Shown here: in pieces, positions 41,329-49,503 of the stretch | Position numbering within the stretch: the first letter of the stretch is position 1 | Layout: the number at the start of each line of letters is the position of its first letter | NCBI GenBank assembly: GCA_021151695.1 | Contig: JAGKWU010000010.1 | Location: 186,001 to 250,000 of the forward strand | Direction: 5' to 3' | DNA length: 64,000 bases | DNA from: Cellvibrionaceae bacterium | GTDB taxonomy: Bacteria; Pseudomonadota; Gammaproteobacteria; Pseudomonadales; Cellvibrionaceae | Notes under the pieces: model-generated | What the model was told of the DNA's origin: nothing | Seen by the model: the letters and a program-made list of their open reading frames with translations, nothing else | The model's database searches: none | Program-made: the position numbers and the translations under genes

Positions 41329-42798
41329 ATGAATGACACGATAAATCGAGTATTGATAACCGGAGGCGGAATTGTTGCCTGGTGGGCCTCAGTTTTTTTA
41401 AAAAAAAACATGCCTGAACTGCATGTGGTTGTAGTTGACACCGGGGATGATGCCGAGTGCGCCGATGTGGCAAGCGCTGATTTGCTGTTTCTATTGCACT
41501 ATATAGGTATTAACGAGCAGCAACTTATTCTTCATGCAGATGGAAATATTCATGGGGCAAGAGCATTTTTTGAGTGGCATGACTCCGGTGGCAGCTGTTT
41601 TTTTTCTGATGAAATCAACAATGTAGCCTGCGGTATTGTTGATTTTAATCAATGGTTATTGAAGCTTAAATGCTCTGGTTTTGCAGTGGTCCCCGAAGAT
41701 TATTTATTGTCCGCGGCTTTGGCAAAGCAAGGAAAAATACCCGCTTTTGAGGATTTTCGGCGATATGCTATAGGTTGTAGCTTCGACGTGAAGGCACTGC
41801 ATAGGCTGCTAAAGGCTTACGCTGTGAGCTTGAAGGTAGAGATTGTTCAGGAAGAAATAAAAGCAATAAATATAACCACCCAAGGCTTTATTGGTTCTAT
41901 AACAACTCAGCAAGATAAAACCCTGGCAGCTGACTTTTATATAGATGCGACGGGTGATTCCGCGTTACTTATGAATGCAATCCCTGCTAATAGTTTTGAA
42001 TCCTGGGACAACTTTTTTCCTTGCAATAGACGAAAAATATTGGTGAGTGCGCCGAGAAGTGAGCGGCTCATTCCCTTTTCATCGATTCAAATGGGGAGGC
42101 GGGGGTGGGTGAAAAATACACCATTGCGTACCAAGGTTGTCTCGGAATTTATTTATCCGCAAGCATTGGATAATCATCAGTTTTTCGATGACGTGATGGT
42201 TCGAACTTTCAAAAACTGTGAGGAGCTAAAACACACGACTGGATACCGACAAAAAAGCTGGGTTAATAATTGCCTTGCGTTAGGTCGGTCAGCGATAGCG
42301 ATTGATCGTTTGAGTCATTCAGAGCTATTTTTAGCTGCAATTTCTCTTAAAAGGTTTTTTGAATATTGGCCAGCACAAACTAGTATTGACGTGCTTTCAA
42401 ATGAATTTAATCGCTTAATGAAAATTGAGTTCGAAGCTCTCAGGGATTTTCACTGTTTGCATTATTTTTTGGTACATAAAAATAGATCCGCCTTTTCCAA
42501 TGTGGTTGCCAATTTATCTGTGCCTGAAACCTTGATGCATCGTATTCATTTATTCAAAGAGTCCGGGCGGTGTGTTGCGGACGAAGCAACCGTTATTCAT
42601 CCCCAACATTGGATCCAATTGTTTTTAGGTTTTTCATATTGGCCAGATACTTATGATGCGATCGCTAATACAGAACCGCCGGGCACCTATGAACGATGGG
42701 GTCAGGACATAAGCGCGAAAAATGCCAAAAAAATAATGGAATTGCCTGAATACACTCAATATATGAAGGCATATTTTCGTTTTCATCTTAACCAATAA
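41329..42798 (+). CDS. Degenerate halogenase-family protein 2 (catalytic residues lost)
   Basis: This 489-residue protein keeps the overall length and an FAD-like start (RVLITGGGIVAWWA), but GGGTAGW is changed. The Lys-Leu-Gly-Ile segment is replaced (GARAFFEW, no Lys). The WxWxIP position reads GWVKNTPLR, and the Glu-Ser of PLEST reads Ser-His (SAIAIDRLSHSELFLA). The family C-terminus (EFNRLMKIEFEALRDFHCLHYF) and the overall fold are still recognisable. It is an intact ORF, so it is maintained, not decaying. It starts one base after the stop of gene 1, so translation is probably coupled. It may be a structural or substrate-binding partner of the catalytic copies. Confidence 0.8.
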   Translation: MNDTINRVLITGGGIVAWWASVFLKKNMPELHVVVVDTGDDAECADVASADLLFLLHYIGINEQQLILHADGNIHGARAFFEWHDSGGSCFFSDEINNVACGIVDFNQWLLKLKCSGFAVVPEDYLLSAALAKQGKIPAFEDFRRYAIGCSFDVKALHRLLKAYAVSLKVEIVQEEIKAINITTQGFIGSITTQQDKTLAADFYIDATGDSALLMNAIPANSFESWDNFFPCNRRKILVSAPRSERLIPFSSIQMGRRGWVKNTPLRTKVVSEFIYPQALDNHQFFDDVMVRTFKNCEELKHTTGYRQKSWVNNCLALGRSAIAIDRLSHSELFLAAISLKRFFEYWPAQTSIDVLSNEFNRLMKIEFEALRDFHCLHYFLVHKNRSAFSNVVANLSVPETLMHRIHLFKESGRCVADEATVIHPQHWIQLFLGFSYWPDTYDAIANTEPPGTYERWGQDISAKNAKKIMELPEYTQYMKAYFRFHLNQ

Positions 42799-42807
42799 AA
42801 TGTCGCC

Positions 42808-44322
42808 ATGAACGTTAATGCTATAAAAAAAATAGTGATAGTTGGTGGTGGAACCGCCGGATGGATGACCGCGGCTGCGCTATCTCAAAAATTCTCGGGC
42901 CTGGATATAAATATCACTTTAATTGAGAGTGAATCCATAGGTACCGTGGGTGTTGGTGAATCGACATTGCCTCATATCAGAAATTTTAACCAATTTCTGA
43001 ACATAGACGAAGCCACCTTTTTAAGGGAGACCAAAGCGACCTTTAAGTTGGGTATAGCATTTAAAAACTGGGGGTTTTTAGGTAGCGATTATATTCACCC
43101 CTTTGGGCGTATTGGGCATGATATTAATGGTGTAGAGTTCCTGCATTATTGGGTGCGCCTGAGGCAGGAAGGTTTCATTTCAGAGTTGGATCATTATTCG
43201 CTGCCTGCTATGGCGGCGCGCGCTGGAAAATTTCAGCATCCTGTTGACGACCATGCATCAATTTTTTCTACGTATACCTATGCATTTCACTTTGATGCTG
43301 CTTTATATGCGAAATATTTGCGAGATTATTCTTGCAAGAAAGGAGTTGTAAAAATAGAGGGTATTGTAACCCAATCAAGGCTCAATCCTGATACAGGCGT
43401 TATCGCATCGCTGGTTCTGGAATCCGGGCAGGAAATTTACGGCGATTTTTTTATCGATTGCAGCGGGTTTCGCGGTGTTCTCATCGACAAGGTCTTAGGC
43501 GTTGGATTTGAAAGTTGGAGTCAATGGTTGGCCTGTGATCGCGCTGTTGCGGCCCCTTGCGCTACAGTGGAGGATGAATTTAAACCATTCACACAATCTC
43601 TCGCGCACCAGGCAGGTTGGCAATGGCGAATCCCATTGCAACATCGCACGGGTAATGGACATGTCTATGCCAGTAACTATATGAGCGATGACGAAGCAGT
43701 TGCTATTCTACGATCAAATATGAGTGGTGAGCTTTTGGCAGAGCCTAAGTTTTTCAGCTTTACCGCGGGTAAGAGAAAGCAGAACTGGCGAAAAAATTGT
43801 GTTGCTATAGGTTTGTCGAGTGGTTTTCTGGAGCCATTGGAGTCAACCAGCATTTATCTTATTCAGGTTGGTATTCAAAAGTTGCTGGATTTCTTCCCTG
43901 ATAGAAATTTTTATGCAGAAAACACGGCCGAATTTAATCGGCAACTTGATGCGGAATATGCCAATATCCGTGATTTTATTATCATGCATTATAAAGAGGG
44001 CTCGCGTGATGATTCACAATTTTGGATTGACTGCAGAAATATGGATGTGCCTGCTTCTTTGACGCATCGACAGTCACTCTTCAGTCAATGTGGTTATGTG
44101 GATCGCCGCCAATATGGAATATATGAAGCAGTATGTATCGGTCAAGGGCTAGTTCCAAAGACTTATGATTTAAAAATTGATGGTTTGGCTAGCCATGCAA
44201 TTGTCAAATACCTTGAAGCTATGCGCCGCCAGGTCGCTAGTGCTGTCGAAAGTATGCCATCCGCCAAGCGCTATATAAATAATATGGTAGCGACATCCTT
44301 TTCTGGCATCGACAGGCGGTGA
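42808..44322 (+). CDS. Flavin-dependent tryptophan halogenase family protein 3 (catalytic motifs intact)
   Basis: This 504-residue protein keeps all family motifs: GGGTAGWMTAAALSQKF, GTVGVGESTLPHIRNF, catalytic Lys80 (ATFKLGIAF), GWQWRIPLQHRTGNGHVYAS (WxWxIP), and Glu345 in SGFLEPLESTSIYLIQ. It is visibly closer to gene 1 than to gene 2. It begins 9 bases after gene 2 and its stop lies 2 bases before the ATG of gene 4, so the set is probably one transcript. The substrate is unknown. Confidence 0.9.
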   Translation: MNVNAIKKIVIVGGGTAGWMTAAALSQKFSGLDINITLIESESIGTVGVGESTLPHIRNFNQFLNIDEATFLRETKATFKLGIAFKNWGFLGSDYIHPFGRIGHDINGVEFLHYWVRLRQEGFISELDHYSLPAMAARAGKFQHPVDDHASIFSTYTYAFHFDAALYAKYLRDYSCKKGVVKIEGIVTQSRLNPDTGVIASLVLESGQEIYGDFFIDCSGFRGVLIDKVLGVGFESWSQWLACDRAVAAPCATVEDEFKPFTQSLAHQAGWQWRIPLQHRTGNGHVYASNYMSDDEAVAILRSNMSGELLAEPKFFSFTAGKRKQNWRKNCVAIGLSSGFLEPLESTSIYLIQVGIQKLLDFFPDRNFYAENTAEFNRQLDAEYANIRDFIIMHYKEGSRDDSQFWIDCRNMDVPASLTHRQSLFSQCGYVDRRQYGIYEAVCIGQGLVPKTYDLKIDGLASHAIVKYLEAMRRQVASAVESMPSAKRYINNMVATSFSGIDRR

Positions 44323-44324
44323 CA

Positions 44325-45794
44325 ATGAAAAAAATTATAATAGTAGGTGGTGGTACTGCCGCTTTGACGGTTGCCTGCTTTTTGAGAAAACAAATACCGT
44401 CAAATGTAGTGAGTATTTATTTGATTGAGTATGGTCGTCATGCTGACGATCAGATCGTGGAAGCTGCCCATCCGGCAATACATAATTTTCATGAACTCAT
44501 CGGGCTTGATGAAAAGCGTTGCGTGCAAAACGGTCATGCAGCGTTTGGATTGGGGCTTCGTTATCATCATTGGAGTTTTCCTGGTCAATATACCCTGGCA
44601 TTCGGAGATTACGGCGCAAGCTTGCGCGGTGTCTCTTTTTCACAAATTTATACTAAAGCCCGGGAGCTAGGCGTTACTCATCATTATGATAGTTATTCGC
44701 TGAATGCTGCTGCAGTGCAGGCTGAGCGATTTGGCCACCCGCCTCAGGATCCGGGATCTATTTATGCAAAGATCAAATACGGTTTGCACTTGCATGGAGA
44801 TGAGTACAAAGAGTTGTTAAAAAATGATGCTATAGCGGCAGGTGTTAATGTGGTTTCCGCCAATCGCATCGCCGTTAATCTACATCAAGATGGCGCTATT
44901 CATTCTGTTGGTTTGGATACCGGTGTGACTATCGAAGGTGATCTCTTTTTCGATTGTACTGGATCTGAGCGAATGCTATCTGGCGCGTTGCAGCAGGACA
45001 CTACTTGTGAAGAGTTTTTTACAGGGATTTTTGACCGATGCGCTTGTGGACTTCGTTCGGTAGGAATATCAAATACACCTGTGGCCGAACTGAAAGTGGT
45101 CCCTAATGGTTATGTCAAAATAACGCCGTTGAATAATATGGAAGCTATCAAATACGTTTATTCTTCCAGCCATACCGCTGATGACATAGTCTTGAAGGAT
45201 ATGGAGCGTCTGGGGGTTACAGGTGTCACGTTGTCCACCTCTGCTTTTTATAACAGAAAATCATATTGGGTAAAAAATTGCGTGGCTATGGGAGCGGCGG
45301 CATATGCTTTTCCCGAGACTTTTTTCTCTTCGTTGCATATAGTCAGGAACTCCATAGTCAGGTTCCTGGATGTATTTGTTAATGTTGCGCATATGGATAT
45401 TTGCGCTGAAGAATACAATCGATTGTCTATGCTGGAGTTCAATCTTGTAAAAGACTTTACTGAACTTAATTTTTACTTTGCTCGCCATAACTTCAGGTAT
45501 TTGAGTGCGTATTTCGATGATAAAGGATTATCTGAGAGTGCCCTTCACAGGCTCAATCTGTTTACTGTAATGGGGCGGTGCCCGCAGGATGAACCAGGCC
45601 TCCTGACTACTGGTGACTGGGCTGCGTTTTTTATAGGACAAGGTGTTTTTCCAAAATCATATGATGTCACCCTGGATGCTATTGGTGATAAATCCATACT
45701 TGAGTTTATGGAAAAGCTCCGCAGTGTATTTGCGCGGGCAGTATTACCTATGCCAATGCATAAAGAATATATTGCGAAAGTAAAAGAATATTGA
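44325..45794 (+). CDS. Degenerate halogenase-family protein 4 (catalytic residues lost)
   Basis: This protein of about 489 residues starts IIIVGGGTAALTVACFLRKQ, so the glycines of the FAD motif remain but GTAGW is lost. The Lys position has Gly75 (HAAFGLGLRYHHW). WxWxIP is absent (NGYVKITPLNN), and the PLEST segment reads FPETFFSS, so the catalytic Glu is not in place. Conserved C-terminal helices remain (EYNRLSMLEFNLVKDFTELNFYF). I choose ATG 44325 rather than the GTG at 44319, which overlaps the previous stop. Like gene 2 it is an intact frame sandwiched between two motif-complete copies. Confidence 0.8.
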   Translation: MKKIIIVGGGTAALTVACFLRKQIPSNVVSIYLIEYGRHADDQIVEAAHPAIHNFHELIGLDEKRCVQNGHAAFGLGLRYHHWSFPGQYTLAFGDYGASLRGVSFSQIYTKARELGVTHHYDSYSLNAAAVQAERFGHPPQDPGSIYAKIKYGLHLHGDEYKELLKNDAIAAGVNVVSANRIAVNLHQDGAIHSVGLDTGVTIEGDLFFDCTGSERMLSGALQQDTTCEEFFTGIFDRCACGLRSVGISNTPVAELKVVPNGYVKITPLNNMEAIKYVYSSSHTADDIVLKDMERLGVTGVTLSTSAFYNRKSYWVKNCVAMGAAAYAFPETFFSSLHIVRNSIVRFLDVFVNVAHMDICAEEYNRLSMLEFNLVKDFTELNFYFARHNFRYLSAYFDDKGLSESALHRLNLFTVMGRCPQDEPGLLTTGDWAAFFIGQGVFPKSYDVTLDAIGDKSILEFMEKLRSVFARAVLPMPMHKEYIAKVKEY

Positions 45795-45813
45795 ATTTTT
45801 AGCTGAGGGTACT

Positions 45814-47331
45814 ATGCAAGATTCTTGTATAAAAAGAGTGGTTATTGTTGGTGGTGGTACTGCAGGCTGGATGAGCGCCGCAGGTCTCGCAAAGGTTTTG
45901 AAAAAGAATAATTTTTGCGATATTCGCCTGGTAGAGTCAGAAGAGATCGGTACTGTGGGTGTTGGCGAAGCCACTATTCCGCAAATACAACTTTATAATC
46001 AGTTTTTAAATCTGGATGAAGATGAGTTTGTTAGAAAAACCCAGGGCACTTTCAAACTGGGAATTCAATTCGTTAATTGGCATACAATTGGTGAAAAATA
46101 TATTCATGCCTTTGGCGACGTGGGTAAAGATATAGAATCTATCCAGTTTTACCACTATTGGCTGAAAATGTCCCAAATGGGAAAAGCTGAGGGCTTGAGT
46201 GACTATACCATCAGTGGCGTTGCTTCAGATTTGGGAAAATTTATGCGTCCCATTGACGCTGGAAATTCGCCGCTATCCAAGATCGCTTACGCTTTTCATT
46301 TTGATGCTGGACTTTATGCTCGCTTCTTGCGCGAGTATGCGGAAAAACTTGGAGTGGTTCGTACGGAAGGCAAGGTCGTTAGTACGCAAGTAAATCAGGA
46401 TTCCGGCTTCATTGAGTCCATCACCCTTGCATCTGGTGAAACTCTTGAAGGTGACTTATTCGTTGATTGTTCCGGTTTTCGTGGATTGTTGATAGAGCAG
46501 GCCCTGCATACAGGCTATGAAGATTGGACACATTGGCTTCCTTGCGATAGAGCTTGGGCGGTGCCTTGTGAGAGTGTTGGTTCATTGACACCATATACCA
46601 GATCTACTGCACACACTGCTGGTTGGCAGTGGCGAATTCCTCTTCAGCATCGCATTGGAAATGGACATGTTTTCTCCAGTAAGTATATGAGTGAAGATGA
46701 GGCCTGTTCAATTTTGCTGAATAATCTGGATGGCAAACCTTTGGCGGAGCCGAGGTTATTAAAATTTGTAACAGGTAAACGCAAAAAATTCTGGAATAAA
46801 AACTGTGTAGCTATAGGGTTGGCAAGTGGTTTTATGGAACCATTGGAATCAACCAGTATTCACCTTGTTCAGTCCACTATTGCCAGATTGTTGAACTTTT
46901 TCCCCAACAAAAATTTTGATGAGGAGGATATAGACGAGTTTAATCGCCAGGCACATTTTGAAGTTGATCGTATCCGGGATTTTCTGATTTTGCATTACCA
47001 TGCTACCAGTCGTACAGATTCAGATTTCTGGAATTATTGCCGCACCATGGAGATTCCGGAAACGCTGCGCCAGAAAATAGAGCAATTCCGTAAAAATGGA
47101 CGAATCTTTCGAACGAATAATGAGATGTTTAATGATTTGAGCTGGCTTGAGGTTATGCATGGGCAAGGAATACGTCCTCGCGCTTATCATCCATTAGTCG
47201 ATGTATTGGATGAGGCTGAGATTGAAAAACGCTTAAAATCTATCAAGAGTGTTATAGATCGTTCTGCTGAGGTTATGCCAACCCACGAAGAATTTATTGC
47301 GCAGCATTGTAGTGCACCTAAAATGTATTGA
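45814..47331 (+). CDS. Flavin-dependent tryptophan halogenase family protein 5 (catalytic motifs intact)
   Basis: This 505-residue protein has GGGTAGWMSAAGL, GTVGVGEATIPQIQLYNQF, catalytic Lys81 (GTFKLGIQF), GWQWRIPLQHRIGNGHVFSS and Glu345 in SGFMEPLESTSIHLVQ, so it should be catalytically competent if FADH2 is supplied. A clear GAGGG site precedes ATG 45814. It is the last gene of the array and is followed by a strong terminator shared with the convergent gene. Confidence 0.9.
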   Translation: MQDSCIKRVVIVGGGTAGWMSAAGLAKVLKKNNFCDIRLVESEEIGTVGVGEATIPQIQLYNQFLNLDEDEFVRKTQGTFKLGIQFVNWHTIGEKYIHAFGDVGKDIESIQFYHYWLKMSQMGKAEGLSDYTISGVASDLGKFMRPIDAGNSPLSKIAYAFHFDAGLYARFLREYAEKLGVVRTEGKVVSTQVNQDSGFIESITLASGETLEGDLFVDCSGFRGLLIEQALHTGYEDWTHWLPCDRAWAVPCESVGSLTPYTRSTAHTAGWQWRIPLQHRIGNGHVFSSKYMSEDEACSILLNNLDGKPLAEPRLLKFVTGKRKKFWNKNCVAIGLASGFMEPLESTSIHLVQSTIARLLNFFPNKNFDEEDIDEFNRQAHFEVDRIRDFLILHYHATSRTDSDFWNYCRTMEIPETLRQKIEQFRKNGRIFRTNNEMFNDLSWLEVMHGQGIRPRAYHPLVDVLDEAEIEKRLKSIKSVIDRSAEVMPTHEEFIAQHCSAPKMY

Positions 47332-47338
47332 TGATTGC

Positions 47339-47370
47339 AACGTCCCTGGCCAATCCCAGGGACGTTTTTT
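47339..47370 (+). terminator. Rho-independent terminator after the halogenase array
   Basis: AACGTCCCTGG / CCAGGGACGTT perfect 11-bp stem with a 6-base loop, then a T-tract. Confidence 0.9.
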
Positions 47371-47373
47371 GGC

Positions 47374-48006
47374 TTATTTAGCGCAGCCTTTATCGCCCTC
47401 TTCCAGCTTCTGCAGACGAACATTGGTAATTTCCAATGTTAGTTTTCCATTGGTGCTCATCACCAGTGGGCCATTAACTTTTTTAAGGTCCATCCCTTCT
47501 TTGGTAAAGCAATTGAGTGGAATAGGCAGTGAAGACCATTGATCTATTTTCAGATTCGCAAGATTTGGTTTTATATGGAGTTTGCCTCCGCAAGGGTAAC
47601 CGCAATCCATACCCAAAGTAACATCTTTGTCAGGCTTTACAGCTACCTTAAGATCAAGCACTAATGCACCAGTATTTTCAAAACTGCTCAGGTCGATTGG
47701 CGAGCCATAGATGGCGGCATTACCTGGGACATCTTTGCGCGGTGACCAAGAAAACTTCAGGGCATCCCCCTTGGCCTGAAAGTCTGAGGGCTCTACTGAA
47801 ACTTTGCCACTTGCGGATTTGCCTTGGCGATTTGTGACGGCTGTCGACCAGTTATCCGGGTCACCTAGTTGTATCCCCCAGCCAGCGATAATTTCGCCAC
47901 TAACAATATAATTAAAATTTGGATTTGGATTAGCGGCCAGAGCCAGTTGGCTGGCGCAGGCAAAGATCAGGCTTGCAAGTGAACAGTTAACAAAGGTGTT
48001 GCTCAT
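47374..48006 (-). CDS. Secreted ExoP-like galactose-binding-domain protein
   Basis: This 210-residue protein has a signal peptide (cleavage near residue 25, after LALA) and a single beta-sandwich domain. Visible features are GWGIQLGDPDNWSTAVTNRQGKSA (in parts), DALKFSWSPRKDVPGNAAIYG, SSFENTGALVLDLKV, DCGYPCGGK (two Cys), LKIDQWSSLPIPLNCF and a C-terminal LTLEITNVRLQK. This matches the carbohydrate-binding ExoP C-terminal-type domain (Exop_C) found on exo-beta-glucanases and sometimes alone. It may bind a polysaccharide. It is convergent to the halogenase array and has a TGACAAATGTCA site upstream, similar to the one before the TonB receptor. Confidence 0.75.
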   Translation of the reverse strand: MSNTFVNCSLASLIFACASQLALAANPNPNFNYIVSGEIIAGWGIQLGDPDNWSTAVTNRQGKSASGKVSVEPSDFQAKGDALKFSWSPRKDVPGNAAIYGSPIDLSSFENTGALVLDLKVAVKPDKDVTLGMDCGYPCGGKLHIKPNLANLKIDQWSSLPIPLNCFTKEGMDLKKVNGPLVMSTNGKLTLEITNVRLQKLEEGDKGCAK

Positions 48007-48070
48007 ACGATAACCCCCGTAGATTTATTATTAGTTGGTTGGTGACGCACTCATACTATTTGCCTATCTG

Positions 48071-48082
48071 TGACAAATGTCA
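48071..48082. promoter_or_regulatory. TGACA-AA-TGTCA inverted repeat upstream of the Exop_C-like gene
   Basis: Matches the perfect palindrome TGACAATTGTCA at 35872 in 11 of 12 bases. It is 65 bases upstream of the start of the 47374-48006 gene. Confidence 0.5.
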
Positions 48083-48163
48083 ATTTTTGGGAAATGTCAA
48101 AAAACGTAAAGGCGAAGTGGAGGGCTAATACGGGAATTTTTGAAACAAAAAATTTAGCTGGAA

Positions 48164-48193
48164 ATAAAAAACCCGCCGTAGCGGGTTTTTTAT
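48164..48193 (-). terminator. Rho-independent terminator after the GH43 lipoprotein gene
   Basis: A-rich arm plus CCCGC, CGTA loop, GCGGG and T-rich arm: a 13-bp stem whose minus-strand copy ends in a U-run just past the gene at 48208. Confidence 0.9.
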
Positions 48194-48207
48194 GATTGGC
48201 AAAAAAC

Positions 48208-49314
48208 TTATTTCTTAAACGCACTCACCGGCTGGATGGTGCCATCCGGGTTGTAGTGCAGTTCGGCCACTTTAACGCTGCGCAGGTGAGTTTGGCCACC
48301 GGAGAGCGAGCTGTCGTGGTAGAACAAGTACCACTTTCCGTTGAACTCTACGATGGAGTGGTGGTTGGTCCAACCCAATACTGGCTCAAGTACTACACCT
48401 TGATAGGTGAATGGGCCGTAGGGGCTGTCGCCAATGGCGTACATGATGTTGTGGGTGTCGCCAGTGGAGTAGGAGAAATAATATTTGCCGTTGTATTTGT
48501 GCAGCCAGGAGGCTTCAAAGAAGCGACGGCCGTTGTCGCCGGTCATTAATGGCTTGCCGTCTTTATCGATGATTTGTACATCCCGTGGCTTCTCCGCGAA
48601 GCCCAACATGTTATCGCTCAGCTTGACCACTTTGGCGGAGAGGGCCGGTTGGTCGTTAGCGGGATAAATATCAGCTGCGTTGTAGGTGCCACTGGTCCAG
48701 CGTTGCAACTGGCCGCCCCAGATACCGCCGAAATACATATAGTGGCTGCCGTCGCTGTCTTTAAATACAGCAGGGTCGATACTGAAACTGCCTTCGATAG
48801 GATTCGGTTCTGCTTTGAACGGGCCGGTGGGTGAATCACTGGTGGCTACACCTATGTGGAAAATATCCTGCTTGTCTTTAACTGGGAAATACAAAAAGTA
48901 TTTGCCGTTCTTTTCGGCGGCATCAGGCGCCCACAATTGGCGACCAGCCCAGGGAATGTCTTTGATATCCAGCGCAACATCGCTGATGGCAACCGGGCCA
49001 CCAACAGTGTCCATGGAAAGGATGCGATAGTCTTTCATGGCGAAGTGGTCGCCATTGTCATTTTGTGGAATGCCAGATTCGATATCGTGCGAAGGATAAA
49101 TATAAATCTTTCCATTAAACACATGAGCCGATGGGTCAGCGGTGTAGATTTCGGTTACCAGCGGCTCGGAAGCCAGCTCAGGTTTTTTCTCTACGGGCGC
49201 TGCACTGGCGGTTTCAGGGGCAACAACTTTTTCTTCAGATTTTTTTTCGCAGCCGCTGAACAGGAGCGCGCTGGCGATGGTGGTGACCAGAGTGAGTTTG
49301 TGAAATGTATGCAT
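48208..49314 (-). CDS. GH43 family glycosidase, lipoprotein
   Basis: This 368-residue protein has a lipoprotein signal with lipobox FSGC (Cys22) and a Glu/Pro/Ala-rich spacer. A GH43 five-bladed propeller follows: catalytic base Asp60 (TADPSAHVFNGK), pKa-modulating Asp180 (SIDPAVF) and acid Glu268 (FFEASWLHKYNGK). GH43 enzymes are inverting beta-xylosidases or alpha-L-arabinofuranosidases; the substrate is not certain. I take ATG 49314, where the signal peptide begins, with AGAGAGAAGAAG just upstream. It is the last gene of the xylan cluster, 190 bases after manD. Confidence 0.9.
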   Translation of the reverse strand: MHTFHKLTLVTTIASALLFSGCEKKSEEKVVAPETASAAPVEKKPELASEPLVTEIYTADPSAHVFNGKIYIYPSHDIESGIPQNDNGDHFAMKDYRILSMDTVGGPVAISDVALDIKDIPWAGRQLWAPDAAEKNGKYFLYFPVKDKQDIFHIGVATSDSPTGPFKAEPNPIEGSFSIDPAVFKDSDGSHYMYFGGIWGGQLQRWTSGTYNAADIYPANDQPALSAKVVKLSDNMLGFAEKPRDVQIIDKDGKPLMTGDNGRRFFEASWLHKYNGKYYFSYSTGDTHNIMYAIGDSPYGPFTYQGVVLEPVLGWTNHHSIVEFNGKWYLFYHDSSLSGGQTHLRSVKVAELHYNPDGTIQPVSAFKK

Positions 49315-49503
49315 CTTCTTCTCTCTTTGTGTGAAAGGGCGCTGTGTTAATAGGATTTCTTGTCGCAATCCCGGCCAATATAGAGGTTGATCCTGCAGGT
49401 GTAAACAGATCGCCGCAATCAACATTGCAATTGTGGCGACTAGCACTTCAGTTGGGTGTGCCGTGTATTTGTTAATGAGCTGGCACTGATGGAACAACAG
49501 GTT

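Noticed and set aside
41329..45794. Genes 2 and 4 of the halogenase array as pseudogenes
   Set aside because: Both are full-length open frames with close, probably coupled spacing; only catalytic residues are lost.
39792..47331. Antibiotic (pyrrolnitrin- or rebeccamycin-type) biosynthesis cluster
   Set aside because: Only halogenase-family genes are present; no prnB/C/D, oxidase, polyketide or peptide synthetase genes and no flavin reductase.
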